In this document: piece by piece, positions 18,555 through 28,062 of the stretch
Layout: each line of letters opens with the position of its first letter
How positions within the stretch are numbered: the first letter of the stretch is position 1
NCBI GenBank assembly: GCA_029548365.1
Contig: JAKPNN010000003.1
Coordinates: forward strand, 1 to 64,000
Length of the DNA stretch: 64,000 nt
Reading direction: 5' to 3'
Source: Chloroflexota bacterium
Lineage (GTDB): Bacteria > Chloroflexota > Anaerolineae > Anaerolineales > Anaerolineaceae
Made by a program: the position numbers and the translations under genes
Notes under the pieces: model-generated
What the model saw: only the letters and a program-made list of their open reading frames with translations
What the model was told of the DNA's origin: nothing
Database searches by the model: none

Positions 18555-19225
18555 CTTCTCTTCCTAAAATCCTGCACGCCAAAACTGAGGCTGATCTGGC
18601 GGGATACCAGGTTACCCAGGTGGGCAATACCTGTTCCTTCCACGCCATTGGGACCAGTTTGCGCCTGCTGTTAAATGTGGTTATCGACCCCATGGAACTT
18701 TCTGATCAGGTCAATCGCTTGTGGCGACGTGGCCGCTTGATGCGTGTGGCGCCCGATTGGGCGGTAACACCGCGCATGCAGGCGCGTATCGTTCGTTACC
18801 TTACCCACATGCACGGCTGGCCAGTCACCGCCACCTTCCAGCGCGGCAACCCTGAAAGCCTGCCCGATACGTTATCCGACCTGGGCGCGGTTTCCATCAT
18901 CACCCTGATCTGGCCCTGGCGCAAAGCGCCGCCGATTTATCTGGGAGATACCACACGCAACTTCAATGCCTCACGCTCAGCCGGCGGTCACAGCATGATT
19001 TTCGCAGCCTATGACCCCAACCACACCGCTGACAGCGCTTTCACCACTCCCTGGGGTTTCATCAACCCCTGGATGGACAACGCAAAGCAGTTATTCTGGA
19101 TGACCGATGCGGATTTTCGCCGGGCGTGGAGTTTCTGGCTGCCGGGGATTGGGGCTAACCCCCTGGTGCAAATCCGGCTGGAAGATCGGCTTTCCGGAGC
19201 TCTGCCTATCGATTACAACCATTAA
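18548..19225 (+). CDS. Unassigned protein with papain-like Cys/His/Asn pattern
   Basis: A 225-residue protein of no family I can name with certainty. It has the order expected of a papain-like or C39-like cysteine peptidase: GNTCSFHAI with Cys29, GGHSMIFAAYDP with His148, and FINPW with Asn173 (Asp156 is also possible). No signal peptide, secretion motif or membrane segment is evident. It overlaps the SUKH gene by 7 bp and is probably translationally coupled to it. It could be an intracellular peptidase or transglutaminase-like enzyme whose partner is the SUKH protein. Confidence 0.6.
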   Translation: MLTSLPKILHAKTEADLAGYQVTQVGNTCSFHAIGTSLRLLLNVVIDPMELSDQVNRLWRRGRLMRVAPDWAVTPRMQARIVRYLTHMHGWPVTATFQRGNPESLPDTLSDLGAVSIITLIWPWRKAPPIYLGDTTRNFNASRSAGGHSMIFAAYDPNHTADSAFTTPWGFINPWMDNAKQLFWMTDADFRRAWSFWLPGIGANPLVQIRLEDRLSGALPIDYNH

Positions 19226-19313
19226 TAGAAGCGGGAGACAAGCCCGATCGGTGCACAGCAACCTCCCAGGTGACTCACTGTGTCAGCCTGCGCGGGATCA
19301 GGAAAATTCCAGA

Positions 19314-20744
19314 TTATTTTTCTGCGTTTTCCAGCTTTTCAATCCCGGCTTTGATCCGCTTCAGAGTTTCTTCTTTCCCCAATATATCCGCCAGCTCGGT
19401 TGCTCCGCCCGGTGTCACTAAAACGCAAGAAAGCGCAGTACGGATCGGCCACATGACCGTGCCAACTTTATATCCCCGCGCCTGGATAAAGGCCTTCAGC
19501 GCTTGAAGCAGGCTGTCATTGTCCCACACTTCCAGTTCCTCCATCACAGGCAGGACAGCCCGAAGAACATCCAGGCTGATCTGAGGGGTGCACTTCGATT
19601 TTTTATGCTGGTACAAGGATACATCGCATTCCGGTAGTTCAAAAAAGAAAGCCACGGCTTGCGGGATGTCCGTCAATTTTTCAGTGCGCACCTGCATCAG
19701 CCTGCTGATCTTGCGGGTGTCAAATCGTGATAGCGCATCCGGGTAATATATTTCTGCCAGCGTGTGAAATTCATCGCCAGAAAGCGCCCGAATATGTTCC
19801 CCGTTGATCCAGGTCAGCTTGTCAAAAGAGAACGCTGCGCTGGACTTGTTGATATGATCGATGCTGAAGACCTGTTCCAGATCGGCAAGGGTGAAGAACT
19901 CTCGATCATCTCCCGGGCTCCAGCCGAGCAAGGCAATATAATTCACGATAGCCCCCGGCAGGTAGCCCATCCTCACCAGGTCTTCAAAGGAGGGGTCTCC
20001 CAGGCGTTTGCTGAACTTGCTGCCATCGGCTTTGACAATCAAGGGCAGGTGCACATAGATCGGTACCGGCCAGCCGAAGGAATCATACAGCAGGTTGTAT
20101 TTTGGGGTGGACGAGAGATACTCCTGCCCGCGCATCACATGAGTGATACCCATCAAGTGGTCATCAACCACATTGGCAAAATTATATGTCGGAAAGCCAT
20201 CCGATTTCAACAGCACCTGGTCGTCCAGTTGCGTATTTTCAATCGTGATCTCGCCATAGACCTCGTCCACAAAGGTCGTACTCCCGCTTTCCGGGATTCG
20301 TTGCCGGATCACAAATGATTCGCCGGCGCTAATTTTTGTTTCGACCTCATGTTCTGTCAAATTCCGGCATGAGTCTCGGCGGACCGGTTCAGAATCCTCC
20401 TGACCGGTGTCATCTTTTTTGCAAAAGCAGCGGAACGCACCGCCAGAAGCAAGCAGGCGTTCCACATGGGCTTTATAGATGTCCAATCGCTCCGACTGCA
20501 CATAAGGACCATACCCGCCGTCCTTATCCGGTCCTTCATCGTAATCAAGTCCGGCCAGCGCCAGGCTGGCATAAATTGCATCCAGCGCTTCCGGGATATT
20601 GCGTTCCTGGTCAGTATCTTCGACCCGCAGGATAAATACGCCGTTATTACGCCGGGCTGTCAGGTAGGCGAATAATGCCGTACGCAAATTTCCAATATGC
20701 ATGTAACCTGTCGGGCTGGGTGCAAATCGTGTTCGTACGATCAC
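19314..20744 (-). CDS. gltX: Glutamate--tRNA ligase
   Basis: Charges tRNA-Glu, and possibly tRNA-Gln if no GlnRS exists. Class I signatures are PSPTGYMHIGN (HIGH equivalent, residues about 9-19) and KFSKR (KMSKS equivalent). A zinc-binding CFCKK segment is near residue 108. The length of 476 residues is normal. The start is GTG at 20744 with AAAGGAT upstream. It lies downstream of, and on the same strand as, the DUF2298 gene, with 156 bp between them. Confidence 0.96.
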   Translation of the reverse strand: MIVRTRFAPSPTGYMHIGNLRTALFAYLTARRNNGVFILRVEDTDQERNIPEALDAIYASLALAGLDYDEGPDKDGGYGPYVQSERLDIYKAHVERLLASGGAFRCFCKKDDTGQEDSEPVRRDSCRNLTEHEVETKISAGESFVIRQRIPESGSTTFVDEVYGEITIENTQLDDQVLLKSDGFPTYNFANVVDDHLMGITHVMRGQEYLSSTPKYNLLYDSFGWPVPIYVHLPLIVKADGSKFSKRLGDPSFEDLVRMGYLPGAIVNYIALLGWSPGDDREFFTLADLEQVFSIDHINKSSAAFSFDKLTWINGEHIRALSGDEFHTLAEIYYPDALSRFDTRKISRLMQVRTEKLTDIPQAVAFFFELPECDVSLYQHKKSKCTPQISLDVLRAVLPVMEELEVWDNDSLLQALKAFIQARGYKVGTVMWPIRTALSCVLVTPGGATELADILGKEETLKRIKAGIEKLENAEK

Positions 20745-20900
20745 CGTTGATCCTTTCGTTGTTCAATCACCAAAGTCAACCTGCTATCCTCCTGGATAAG
20801 ATGCTTAACGCTGCCTGATTTTCAACCAAATCAACCAGGTGCGATTTATTGATTTAATATAATTAAACGGATAATACTCCAAAATCCAAATATATGACCA

Positions 20901-23315
20901 TTATTGCCTCAGGGATGCCGGCACGACAAAAATTCGCACATCGCCCTGCTCAAACCCGAGGTATAGATTTTGCTCAAATTTCTCAGCCATCAGGTAATAC
21001 GTGGTGCTTTCCAGTGAGCCTACATAGATATACTCAATATCATAGCGCTGGATGATCTCCTGGGCTGTGGCCCACAGCGGGGTTTCGTACAGGGTTTGAA
21101 TATCCGCTTCACGGCTGCCCACTTCCGTGTAACCACCGCGCCATTGCCCCTGATGCCCGGGCCAACCCAGCACCGTCGGCTGACCAGAATGGGTAGATAC
21201 GCGCGCATATCCGCTATACTGTCCACCAACAGCTTCAGCCACCACGCCCAGCGGCGCGTTCGACAGCCAGCGAATGGCTACGGCTTCTTGCGGCTGATTT
21301 TGTTCCAGGTAGGCACTCGCATCCAGGGTATAACCTGCAGCAGGCTGAAATTGATTGGTCTTGGTTGGAAAAGCCAGCATTGGGTACAGTAAACCCAAAA
21401 TAATAACGGCCATAACAAGGCCTTTAGCCAGCCTGCGACCTGCGGTAAACACAATCACTGTTGAAAATGCCGCAGCTAAAGACCACAGCATCCAGGCCTG
21501 GTAATAAAATTTAAAAATCGTGTTCATCCGGGCGCCAAAAACATCGGAGAGATACACAAACTCCGGCGCCAGCACCATCACGCCGCCCAGCAGAATCATC
21601 AATAACACAAACGGCGTCGGCGTATCAGCGTGAGCCTCATCGCCGCTCAGCGAAAAGTTCCCGATCAAATACGCAAGACTGCCAACCAGCAGCAGCGCCA
21701 GCGTCAATAAGCTCACCCCGAACCCTAAGCGGTGCAGCAGGGCAGAAATCAATAACCCGCCAAAGTGGGCTTCGCCCTGCGAGGCGATCAACGCCTGACC
21801 CGCCTCGCCGCGCGCCAGCCCCAAGCCCAACCCGATCGAAGCCAGGTACAGCAACCCGATCAGCGCCGCTACCAAAACCGTCGACCACTTCCAGGCACCA
21901 GGCGTTTTTTGGCGTCGCAGCCAGCCTAAAAATAAGAACATGGGGACTAACAGGGCGCCAAACATCAACCATAAATACAAGCCCCGGGTCGGGTAAACCA
22001 GGTTGGGCAGTATCCCGCCCGCCTGTGATTGAAACCCAATATAAAAAGGCGCATACAAAGCCAGGCTGATGATCCCCAGCGGAATCGCCAATATGAACAG
22101 TTCGGTCAGCCGTGCCCAATCCCACCCTTTTAACCTCACCTGTCGCAAGGCATAAGCGCCTACCAGCAGGGCAAAATAAACCGGCAGGTCCCAGGTGTTA
22201 AGATAGGCAATCCCACCCAGAACAACCCCGCAAAAAAGGAAGACATCGCCTCTATATGGCATGCCAAACCGCTTTTTTTCTGCTGCCATGCCGCCCAGGT
22301 AAATGTTCAATGCCAGGCCGATCAGCAGCATCACGAAGGGAATCACCAGCACATGAGGGTGAAGATCGCCCAGCACGAAAGAAAATGCAGGGAACTCATC
22401 GATGGGTGAAAGCCCGCTTACGTTGCCAGCCAGGTCAATGTCGTGGATCACCCGTGATGCCTGCCACCACCACCAGAAGCGCTGGGGCATCAGCGAGAGC
22501 GGCTGTGTCGGCGGATTGCGCAGGCTGTCGATATTCACCCAGCTCCAAAAACGGGATGAACCGCTTTCCAGGTCCCAACCAACCCCGGCTTGATGCAAGA
22601 TTTCAAAAACAGCTTCTAAATTGCTGACCAACAATAAAAAAACCGGCCCCAAGAGCGCCCAGGCGAGATGATTAATGCGCGCTTTCCAGGTTTTCCCAAA
22701 CTCAGCCAGCAAATTATAGATCACACCGTATGCCCCCGCTGCGCTCAATCCAAACACAGCAGCCAGCGTTAAATTGAATGCCACACCTCCGCTGATCGTT
22801 GTGATTTTGGCCAGCATGGCAGCCAGGATATACCCAAAATGGTAGTAGGAAATAGAATACCCTGAAAGCCAGGGGTCATGCGGTGGCAATCCGGGTGAGT
22901 TGATAATTGCATTAATGAAAGCCAGTTCCATCGGCTTTTCAGTCCCGGTCGCGTCAGGGTCTGCGGAACGCACCAGCGCCATGAAGGCGAAACCAGCCAG
23001 GAAGACAGCTTCTGTGGTGATAACGAGCCGTCGGTTTTCCCTCAGCCAGGAGCAAATTTCCCGCCAGCGCCCCCAACCAGCCCAAATACTCAATCCAGCC
23101 AATAGAAAAAACGCAAACAAAATCCCGCCCGGGTTGTTCTGTAGAAGCCCCAGGTTTCCTAACAACCAGTGAAAAAACCCCCATACCAGCAGCCCCAGCA
23201 CTTTGCTCAGGCTGTAACCGCGCTCCGGGAGCTTCGACAGCAGCCGAAAGGTCAACGGGAAGGATATCCAGCCCAATAAAAGCAGCAAAATATACCAGGA
23301 AAGCAGACTCAACAT
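20901..23315 (-). CDS. DUF2298 polytopic membrane protein
   Basis: An 804-residue membrane protein with roughly a dozen or more hydrophobic segments and a C-terminal soluble stretch. It matches DUF2298, a family of large integral membrane proteins seen frequently in Chloroflexota. Conserved-looking soluble loops include GTEKPMELAFINA (about residues 122-134) and the region with FSFVLGDLHPHVL. These resemble the acidic first loop of GT-C-type glycosyltransferases, so a lipid-linked sugar transferase role is possible but not proven. It starts with ATG near a weak ribosome site. Confidence 0.82.
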   Translation of the reverse strand: MLSLLSWYILLLLLGWISFPLTFRLLSKLPERGYSLSKVLGLLVWGFFHWLLGNLGLLQNNPGGILFAFFLLAGLSIWAGWGRWREICSWLRENRRLVITTEAVFLAGFAFMALVRSADPDATGTEKPMELAFINAIINSPGLPPHDPWLSGYSISYYHFGYILAAMLAKITTISGGVAFNLTLAAVFGLSAAGAYGVIYNLLAEFGKTWKARINHLAWALLGPVFLLLVSNLEAVFEILHQAGVGWDLESGSSRFWSWVNIDSLRNPPTQPLSLMPQRFWWWWQASRVIHDIDLAGNVSGLSPIDEFPAFSFVLGDLHPHVLVIPFVMLLIGLALNIYLGGMAAEKKRFGMPYRGDVFLFCGVVLGGIAYLNTWDLPVYFALLVGAYALRQVRLKGWDWARLTELFILAIPLGIISLALYAPFYIGFQSQAGGILPNLVYPTRGLYLWLMFGALLVPMFLFLGWLRRQKTPGAWKWSTVLVAALIGLLYLASIGLGLGLARGEAGQALIASQGEAHFGGLLISALLHRLGFGVSLLTLALLLVGSLAYLIGNFSLSGDEAHADTPTPFVLLMILLGGVMVLAPEFVYLSDVFGARMNTIFKFYYQAWMLWSLAAAFSTVIVFTAGRRLAKGLVMAVIILGLLYPMLAFPTKTNQFQPAAGYTLDASAYLEQNQPQEAVAIRWLSNAPLGVVAEAVGGQYSGYARVSTHSGQPTVLGWPGHQGQWRGGYTEVGSREADIQTLYETPLWATAQEIIQRYDIEYIYVGSLESTTYYLMAEKFEQNLYLGFEQGDVRIFVVPASLRQ

Positions 23316-23682
23316 GATTAAAATTCCATAATTCTCTCCCGGAACAGCAATCGGGATAGGGTAATTATAACCAGAACCGGTTCAAAAAGAACACCCTGTG
23401 TTGTTGCTCCGGTCTGGAGACTGTCGCAATCGAAGAGCGACCTTGACCGAAGGTCTCCAAGTGCGTCAACCCATGTGATCCACACACCGGGAAAATTGTT
23501 TGCCTTAACAAAATCATGATCATTATCAGGTATGATTGGGTTGGTAGCCTGTTATTCATACTGCAGCGAGAAATGCAGTCTTCTAATTTAACTCAAACTG
23601 CCAACGCTTCGGTCTACCGTTGGAATGATACTTGCACTCATTTAACCGAAAATCGGAACCTTATTAGCACCAAACATGTCTT
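23316..23682. other. Divergent intergenic region, no gene seen
   Basis: The 367 bp separate the minus-strand DUF2298 gene from the plus-strand sensor gene and must carry both promoters. I see a short inverted repeat CCAACG/CGTTGG around 23600-23623 but no terminator, RNA gene or credible open frame. Confidence 0.5.
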
Positions 23683-25806
23683 ATGGTAGCAAATCTTACA
23701 TCACTCTTCAATTTTATTACAACACCGCCGGGTGACCTGATCTATCACCTTGTGACCAATGTCACACTGGTTTTTGTGATCATATATCTGCTGTTCAAGC
23801 GCTGGGAACCAGAACCAAGAGGGCAGGCGCGTCGCTCTCTTGTCGGCTGTATCATCCTCGTGTTGCTTCAACTGAGCCTGTGTGCCCTGCGCTTCATCAG
23901 CACATCAATGAATTTGCATACTGTCGATTTCCCCCCCATATTTGAACGGCTGGTTGCATCATTAACCATCCTGTGGGTAATTTGGACTTTATTCACCGGA
24001 TCGCAACGAAAGACTGTCACAATCATATGCATCACCCTGTCACTGACATTGATCGTTTTAGCCCTGGTTTCGGTCTTTCTCAAGCCACACTTTGTTGTCC
24101 TTTTTCGCATCAATCCCCTGGCGTTGGATTTCATCTGGCAGTTGATCGCCCTGTTAATGATTTTCATCGGCATAATCCTGGCGATCTCTCTTCGCCCACC
24201 CATGATGAAAGTGTTGAACATCAGTCTGCTCGGGTTAGCCTGTGGTCATTTACTTCAAATTTTATTGATCAATGAAATGGATTGGCAGATGGGCGCGGTT
24301 CGCTTAACCCAGATGCTCAGTTTGCCCTGGCTTATAGCAATCATTAAATACCTGTCCTCAGGCGTAACACAGGCGTCATCCGAGGTAAACCTCTCGGAAA
24401 CTGCAGTGATCAAAAATGGCAAGAAGCCCGTACTTGCGAACGCCGAGATGACAGCCGATACAAAGCCTGCCCTGGTCAACCTTTTACTGAAAATCAACAC
24501 CACCCAAACCAAAGATGAAAAATATCAAACCGTGGCGCAGGCACTCAGTCTCAGTGTTGTGGCAGATATCTGCTTTCTGATCAGCAGGTCCAAAGAAGAT
24601 GAGAAAATTCATATCCTGTGTGGATATGACCTGATACGCGAGACGATCCTCAAAGCGGACATCCTTTCCAGGGAAGACCTGCCCGATGTAATCACAGCCT
24701 GGGAGTCCCGGCAAGCCCTCAACCTTTCGTATACTGACGCAAACCAGCGCGATGCACAAACCCTGGCTATGCTGCTCAACTATCACACCATTGGCAGCCT
24801 GTTAGCCTACCCCTTAGAACTGCCTGGTCATCCATGGGTCGGTGGTGTCTTCTTTCTTTCCCCGTATACCGGGAAACGCTGGAACGATAAAACCCTGCAG
24901 CTGATGGATCAGATAAAAGACACCCTGTCCATGGTCCTGTTCGGACCAGACGCATTAGAAGCCGCCAGCCAGGCATCGATCCAGGCTGAAGAAAAAATCA
25001 ATGCGTTACTTCAGGCTGCAGGAAATTTACGCGCGGCGCTCACAGAAAAAGAAAACCTGGTCCGGGAAAAAGATACCTTGCTCAAAGGGTTGAAAGCAAA
25101 ATTCCAGATCGACAGAATGGAGAGTGTCACCCGGCTGGAGGAATTGCAGCAGAGAATTGTTGATCTCACGGCTCAAATTGCGAGCCAACCGGATATCTCT
25201 CCAAAATTGGAACAACTTGAGGAGGATAATCGTCGCTTATCCAGTGAACGCGATCAGCTCCTGCTGGATTTAAACCGGACGAAAAGCATGCTCACTAATC
25301 TGCAGATAGAAGCAGGCCAGACCGGACCGATCCGCCTCTCCCTGGAGAGTCAGATTATCAGCCTGGATTCTATTGCAGCAAATGCTCGTTTGCGAGTGGT
25401 CTCACAATTGCAGGGACGCAATATCGACCTCGAAATTCACAACCCGGACGGTCGTTTGATGATTAAAACCGATCCCGAATTATTGCAGACTGCGCTGTAC
25501 GAATTACTCACAAACGCCATTCTTGCCACTGAATATGGCGGGACAATCCGACTTGAGCAGAAAATATCTCTCGAAATGGGAATGTTAACGATTCAGGTCA
25601 CTGATTTTGGGGCGGGCTTGACACAGACAGAACAAACCGCGTTATTCAGCGCCCAGCATGAAATCATCCCTGGAATTGGAAGCGTCCCGGCCGTGCGCAA
25701 CGCCATCCGGGCGATTCGCGTCCTCAACGGTAAGATTTGGTTAAAGAGCAAGAAGGTGTCTTACACAACATTCCGTTTCCAAATCCCTGTCAGGATCATT
25801 GATTAA
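23683..25806 (+). CDS. Membrane sensor protein with GAF-like and HATPase domains, no clear phosphoacceptor His
   Basis: A 707-residue protein. Residues 1-235 hold about seven hydrophobic helices of the histidine-kinase 7TM sensor type. Residues about 265-420 resemble a GAF domain. Residues about 440-540 form a coiled coil, and residues about 570-705 form a GHKL ATPase with N box YELLTNAI, G1 DFGAGL and G2 GIGSVPAVRNAI. The stretch where a HisKA helix would lie, around RLSLESQIISLDS, lacks the usual phosphoacceptor His. It may be a non-canonical kinase or an ATP-binding sensor. No response regulator gene is adjacent. Confidence 0.8.
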   Translation: MVANLTSLFNFITTPPGDLIYHLVTNVTLVFVIIYLLFKRWEPEPRGQARRSLVGCIILVLLQLSLCALRFISTSMNLHTVDFPPIFERLVASLTILWVIWTLFTGSQRKTVTIICITLSLTLIVLALVSVFLKPHFVVLFRINPLALDFIWQLIALLMIFIGIILAISLRPPMMKVLNISLLGLACGHLLQILLINEMDWQMGAVRLTQMLSLPWLIAIIKYLSSGVTQASSEVNLSETAVIKNGKKPVLANAEMTADTKPALVNLLLKINTTQTKDEKYQTVAQALSLSVVADICFLISRSKEDEKIHILCGYDLIRETILKADILSREDLPDVITAWESRQALNLSYTDANQRDAQTLAMLLNYHTIGSLLAYPLELPGHPWVGGVFFLSPYTGKRWNDKTLQLMDQIKDTLSMVLFGPDALEAASQASIQAEEKINALLQAAGNLRAALTEKENLVREKDTLLKGLKAKFQIDRMESVTRLEELQQRIVDLTAQIASQPDISPKLEQLEEDNRRLSSERDQLLLDLNRTKSMLTNLQIEAGQTGPIRLSLESQIISLDSIAANARLRVVSQLQGRNIDLEIHNPDGRLMIKTDPELLQTALYELLTNAILATEYGGTIRLEQKISLEMGMLTIQVTDFGAGLTQTEQTALFSAQHEIIPGIGSVPAVRNAIRAIRVLNGKIWLKSKKVSYTTFRFQIPVRIID

Positions 25807-25824
25807 TCTCGTTGCGATTTGAGC

Positions 25825-25830
25825 TATAAT
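25825..25830 (+). promoter_or_regulatory. Putative -10 box for the LCP gene
   Basis: A perfect TATAAT, with TTAATC 16 bp upstream as a poor -35, lies 55 bp before the ATG of the LCP gene. Confidence 0.4.
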
Positions 25831-25884
25831 AATGAAATCTGCACGAGAGAATAAACTGAGAAAATCATCAGGTAAACGAAAATT

Positions 25885-26973
25885 ATGGCATCAAGACAAT
25901 TAACTTCCCATTACAAGGGCAAATACATCCCATCAAAGGGGTTCCAGGCTGTCATCGTCTTTGTATTTCTTTTCCTGGTGTGCTTGTTGGGCTTCATCCT
26001 CATCGCCGGTTTTCGATCGAATCATCAGGTCAGCCCTGCATATACTTACGCAATGCAAACACGGGCTGCGCATAACACCGACCCGACACCGACGCCCTTC
26101 CAGCCTGAAGCCTTCGGTTATGTTCCGGATGCAACCCCGGAACCCCTCGCTGCAGCCGATCCCGAAGTCTGGTCAAGCCCTACCGCGCAGGTACGCCTTG
26201 AAAAGCCTGAAGGTCAGGTCAATGTTCTTTTGCTGGGAACCGATCTGCGCGAAAACGAAGGCGGGTTCCGCACAGACACCATCGTGTGGGTGTCATTGAA
26301 CCCCAAGGACGGGTTCGTGAGCGCCATCTCATTCCCGAGAGACCTTTACGTTCAAATTCCAGGTTATGGTGAAAATCGAATCAATACAGCTTTCGGCTGG
26401 GGTGGGTTTTCCCTGCTGGCAGATACCATGGAAATCAATTTCGGTGTGCGCCCCGATAACTACGTTCTGATCCATATGAACGGCTTTAAATCCGTGATTG
26501 ACAGTCTGGGGGGGATCAATGTCGAAGTTAAAGAGAATTTAACCGATAGCTGCGCTTACTGGATCAATGAAAGCGGCTGGTGCAGCGTTGGACCGGGTAC
26601 TGTGAACATGAATGCAGATGTTGCCCTCTGGTATGTACGTTCGCGCTATTCCACCAGTGATGTTGACCGCGCCCGCCGTGCCCAGGAAGTGGTCGTGGCC
26701 ATCTTCAGGCGTTTGATGAGCCTTGACGTGGTCTTCAAGGTGCCTGAACTCTACAATGCTTACACCAGCTACGTCCAGACGGATATCGAGGTGAGCAAAG
26801 TGATCGCCATGCTTCCCCTGGCAAATACCATCTACGAGAATGGCGATATCCGCAATTATGTGGTCGGCTTTGACGAAGCCTATAGTTGGGTCACCACTGC
26901 TGGCGCCAGCGTTCTGGTGCCTGATAAAATTCTAATTCACGAATTGTTAATTGAAGCCTTGCAAATAAAATAG
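25885..26973 (+). CDS. LytR-CpsA-Psr (LCP) family protein
   Basis: A 362-residue membrane-anchored protein. One transmembrane helix (about residues 20-45) is followed by a Pro/Thr-rich linker, then the LCP domain with NVLLLGTD, RTDTIVWVSL, SFPRDLYVQI and, downstream, WYVRSRYSTSDVDRARRAQEVV. The Arg residues that contact the polyprenyl phosphate are present. LCP proteins transfer anionic glycopolymers from lipid carriers to peptidoglycan or other surface acceptors outside the membrane. It lies 79 bp downstream of the sensor gene, so joint control is possible. Confidence 0.93.
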   Translation: MASRQLTSHYKGKYIPSKGFQAVIVFVFLFLVCLLGFILIAGFRSNHQVSPAYTYAMQTRAAHNTDPTPTPFQPEAFGYVPDATPEPLAAADPEVWSSPTAQVRLEKPEGQVNVLLLGTDLRENEGGFRTDTIVWVSLNPKDGFVSAISFPRDLYVQIPGYGENRINTAFGWGGFSLLADTMEINFGVRPDNYVLIHMNGFKSVIDSLGGINVEVKENLTDSCAYWINESGWCSVGPGTVNMNADVALWYVRSRYSTSDVDRARRAQEVVVAIFRRLMSLDVVFKVPELYNAYTSYVQTDIEVSKVIAMLPLANTIYENGDIRNYVVGFDEAYSWVTTAGASVLVPDKILIHELLIEALQIK

Positions 26974-26982
26974 GTACACCAA

Positions 26983-27011
26983 TTGACATTCTGCGGATAT
27001 TGATTTATAAT
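26983..27011 (+). promoter_or_regulatory. Perfect consensus sigma70 promoter
   Basis: TTGACA (26983-26988) and TATAAT (27006-27011) are separated by exactly 17 bp, a perfect match to the housekeeping consensus. It lies 45 bp before the recombinase-like gene, whose GGGGAGG ribosome site precedes the ATG at 27056. Strong constitutive expression is implied. Confidence 0.85.
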
Positions 27012-27055
27012 CATTTTTAAACATTGACTACACGAAAATTATACGGGGAGGTCTG

Positions 27056-28012
27056 ATGACAAACCAATCCAAAGATTCACTTGGCGTGCCTGCCCATTTA
27101 CATGAGCGGACGCATCTCAAGCCGGCTATCCAGGCCTGGAACTATTTTCTGAATGACCAGGGGCGGTCTCCTTACACCATTAAAGCCTTTGTCGCCGATC
27201 TCAACCTGCTCGATGTCTTTCTGCCGCCCGATATCACCATCGGTGAAGTTACCCAGAAAGACCTTGAAAATTTCCTCAACTGGCTCGAAAACGAACGCGG
27301 TATTCCCTGCAGTCCAAAAAGCCTTTCCAGAAGGATCACCTCAGTCAAAAGTTTTTTCCGCTGGTTACAAAGAGGTGGTGTGCTGGTCAACGACCCGGCA
27401 GAAAAACTTCCCCAAAAAACTGTTTCCAGCCCCCTGCCAACGGTGTTGACCCATCCCGAATTAAAAACCGCACTAAAAACTGCGGAAAATATGCGTTACG
27501 GAGATCAACCCGACGCCCGACCTTCCACCCTGCTCATGCTGCTTTTAGAAACTGGAATTAAGAAAGGGGAGTGCATCGAGATCAACCTCAATCACCTCGA
27601 CGTTGAGAATCCACAGGATGCCTTTGTTTTTATTCGGTATACCAACCCCCGCTATCGTTATAAAGAACGCAAACTGCCCCTATCTCCGCAATGGGTTGAG
27701 GTTTTTGAAGAATATGCTCAGCAGTATGCGCTACAGGATCGATTATTCCCCTGGACAGCGCGGCGCCTGGAATACATCCTCGAAGACATCACGGCAGCGG
27801 CTGGCTTCGAGAAACGCATTTCCTTTGATATGTGCCGTTGGACAAGCGTATTGACCGACCTGATCGAAGGTGCCCCCTCTGATAAGATTCGCCAGAAACT
27901 CGGCATCTCGAAGATCCAATTTCGTGAGGTGCGCCAGAAATTGCGCAGCCTTGCCTTGCAACAGGGCTATGAACTTGGTGATGATCCTGAAGAAAGCCCA
28001 GCGGACAATTAG
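27056..28012 (+). CDS. Tyrosine-recombinase-fold protein lacking catalytic residues
   Basis: A 318-residue protein. The N-terminal SAM-like core-binding domain (about residues 20-120) includes YTIKAFVADLNLLDVFL and KSLSRRITSVKSFFRWL. The C-terminal region aligns with the XerC/D catalytic fold, but the first catalytic Arg is Lys (TGIKKGE, 166-172). The HxxRH box reads DMCRW (258-262), and the expected LGH reads LGI. No Tyr stands at the nucleophile position. Only one active-site Arg remains. It probably binds DNA without cutting it. A perfect consensus promoter precedes it and a terminator follows. Confidence 0.8.
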   Translation: MTNQSKDSLGVPAHLHERTHLKPAIQAWNYFLNDQGRSPYTIKAFVADLNLLDVFLPPDITIGEVTQKDLENFLNWLENERGIPCSPKSLSRRITSVKSFFRWLQRGGVLVNDPAEKLPQKTVSSPLPTVLTHPELKTALKTAENMRYGDQPDARPSTLLMLLLETGIKKGECIEINLNHLDVENPQDAFVFIRYTNPRYRYKERKLPLSPQWVEVFEEYAQQYALQDRLFPWTARRLEYILEDITAAAGFEKRISFDMCRWTSVLTDLIEGAPSDKIRQKLGISKIQFREVRQKLRSLALQQGYELGDDPEESPADN

Positions 28013-28038
28013 CCTTACACCCTTATCGGAATTCACAA

Positions 28039-28062
28039 GGCGATCAATGATCGCCTTTTTTT
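28039..28062 (+). terminator. Rho-independent terminator overlapping the 3' end of tilS
   Basis: The stem GGCGAT (28039-28044) with ATCGCC (28050-28055) is followed by seven T residues. It ends the plus-strand recombinase-like gene. On the other strand the same bases encode the last codons and stop of tilS (Lys-Leu-Lys-Lys-Gly-Asp-His-stop), so the T tract is also the Lys codons. Confidence 0.85.

Noticed and set aside
27056-28012. Active integrase marking a mobile element or attachment site
   Set aside because: Catalytic residues are missing, no direct repeats or tRNA gene lie nearby, and flanking genes are housekeeping.
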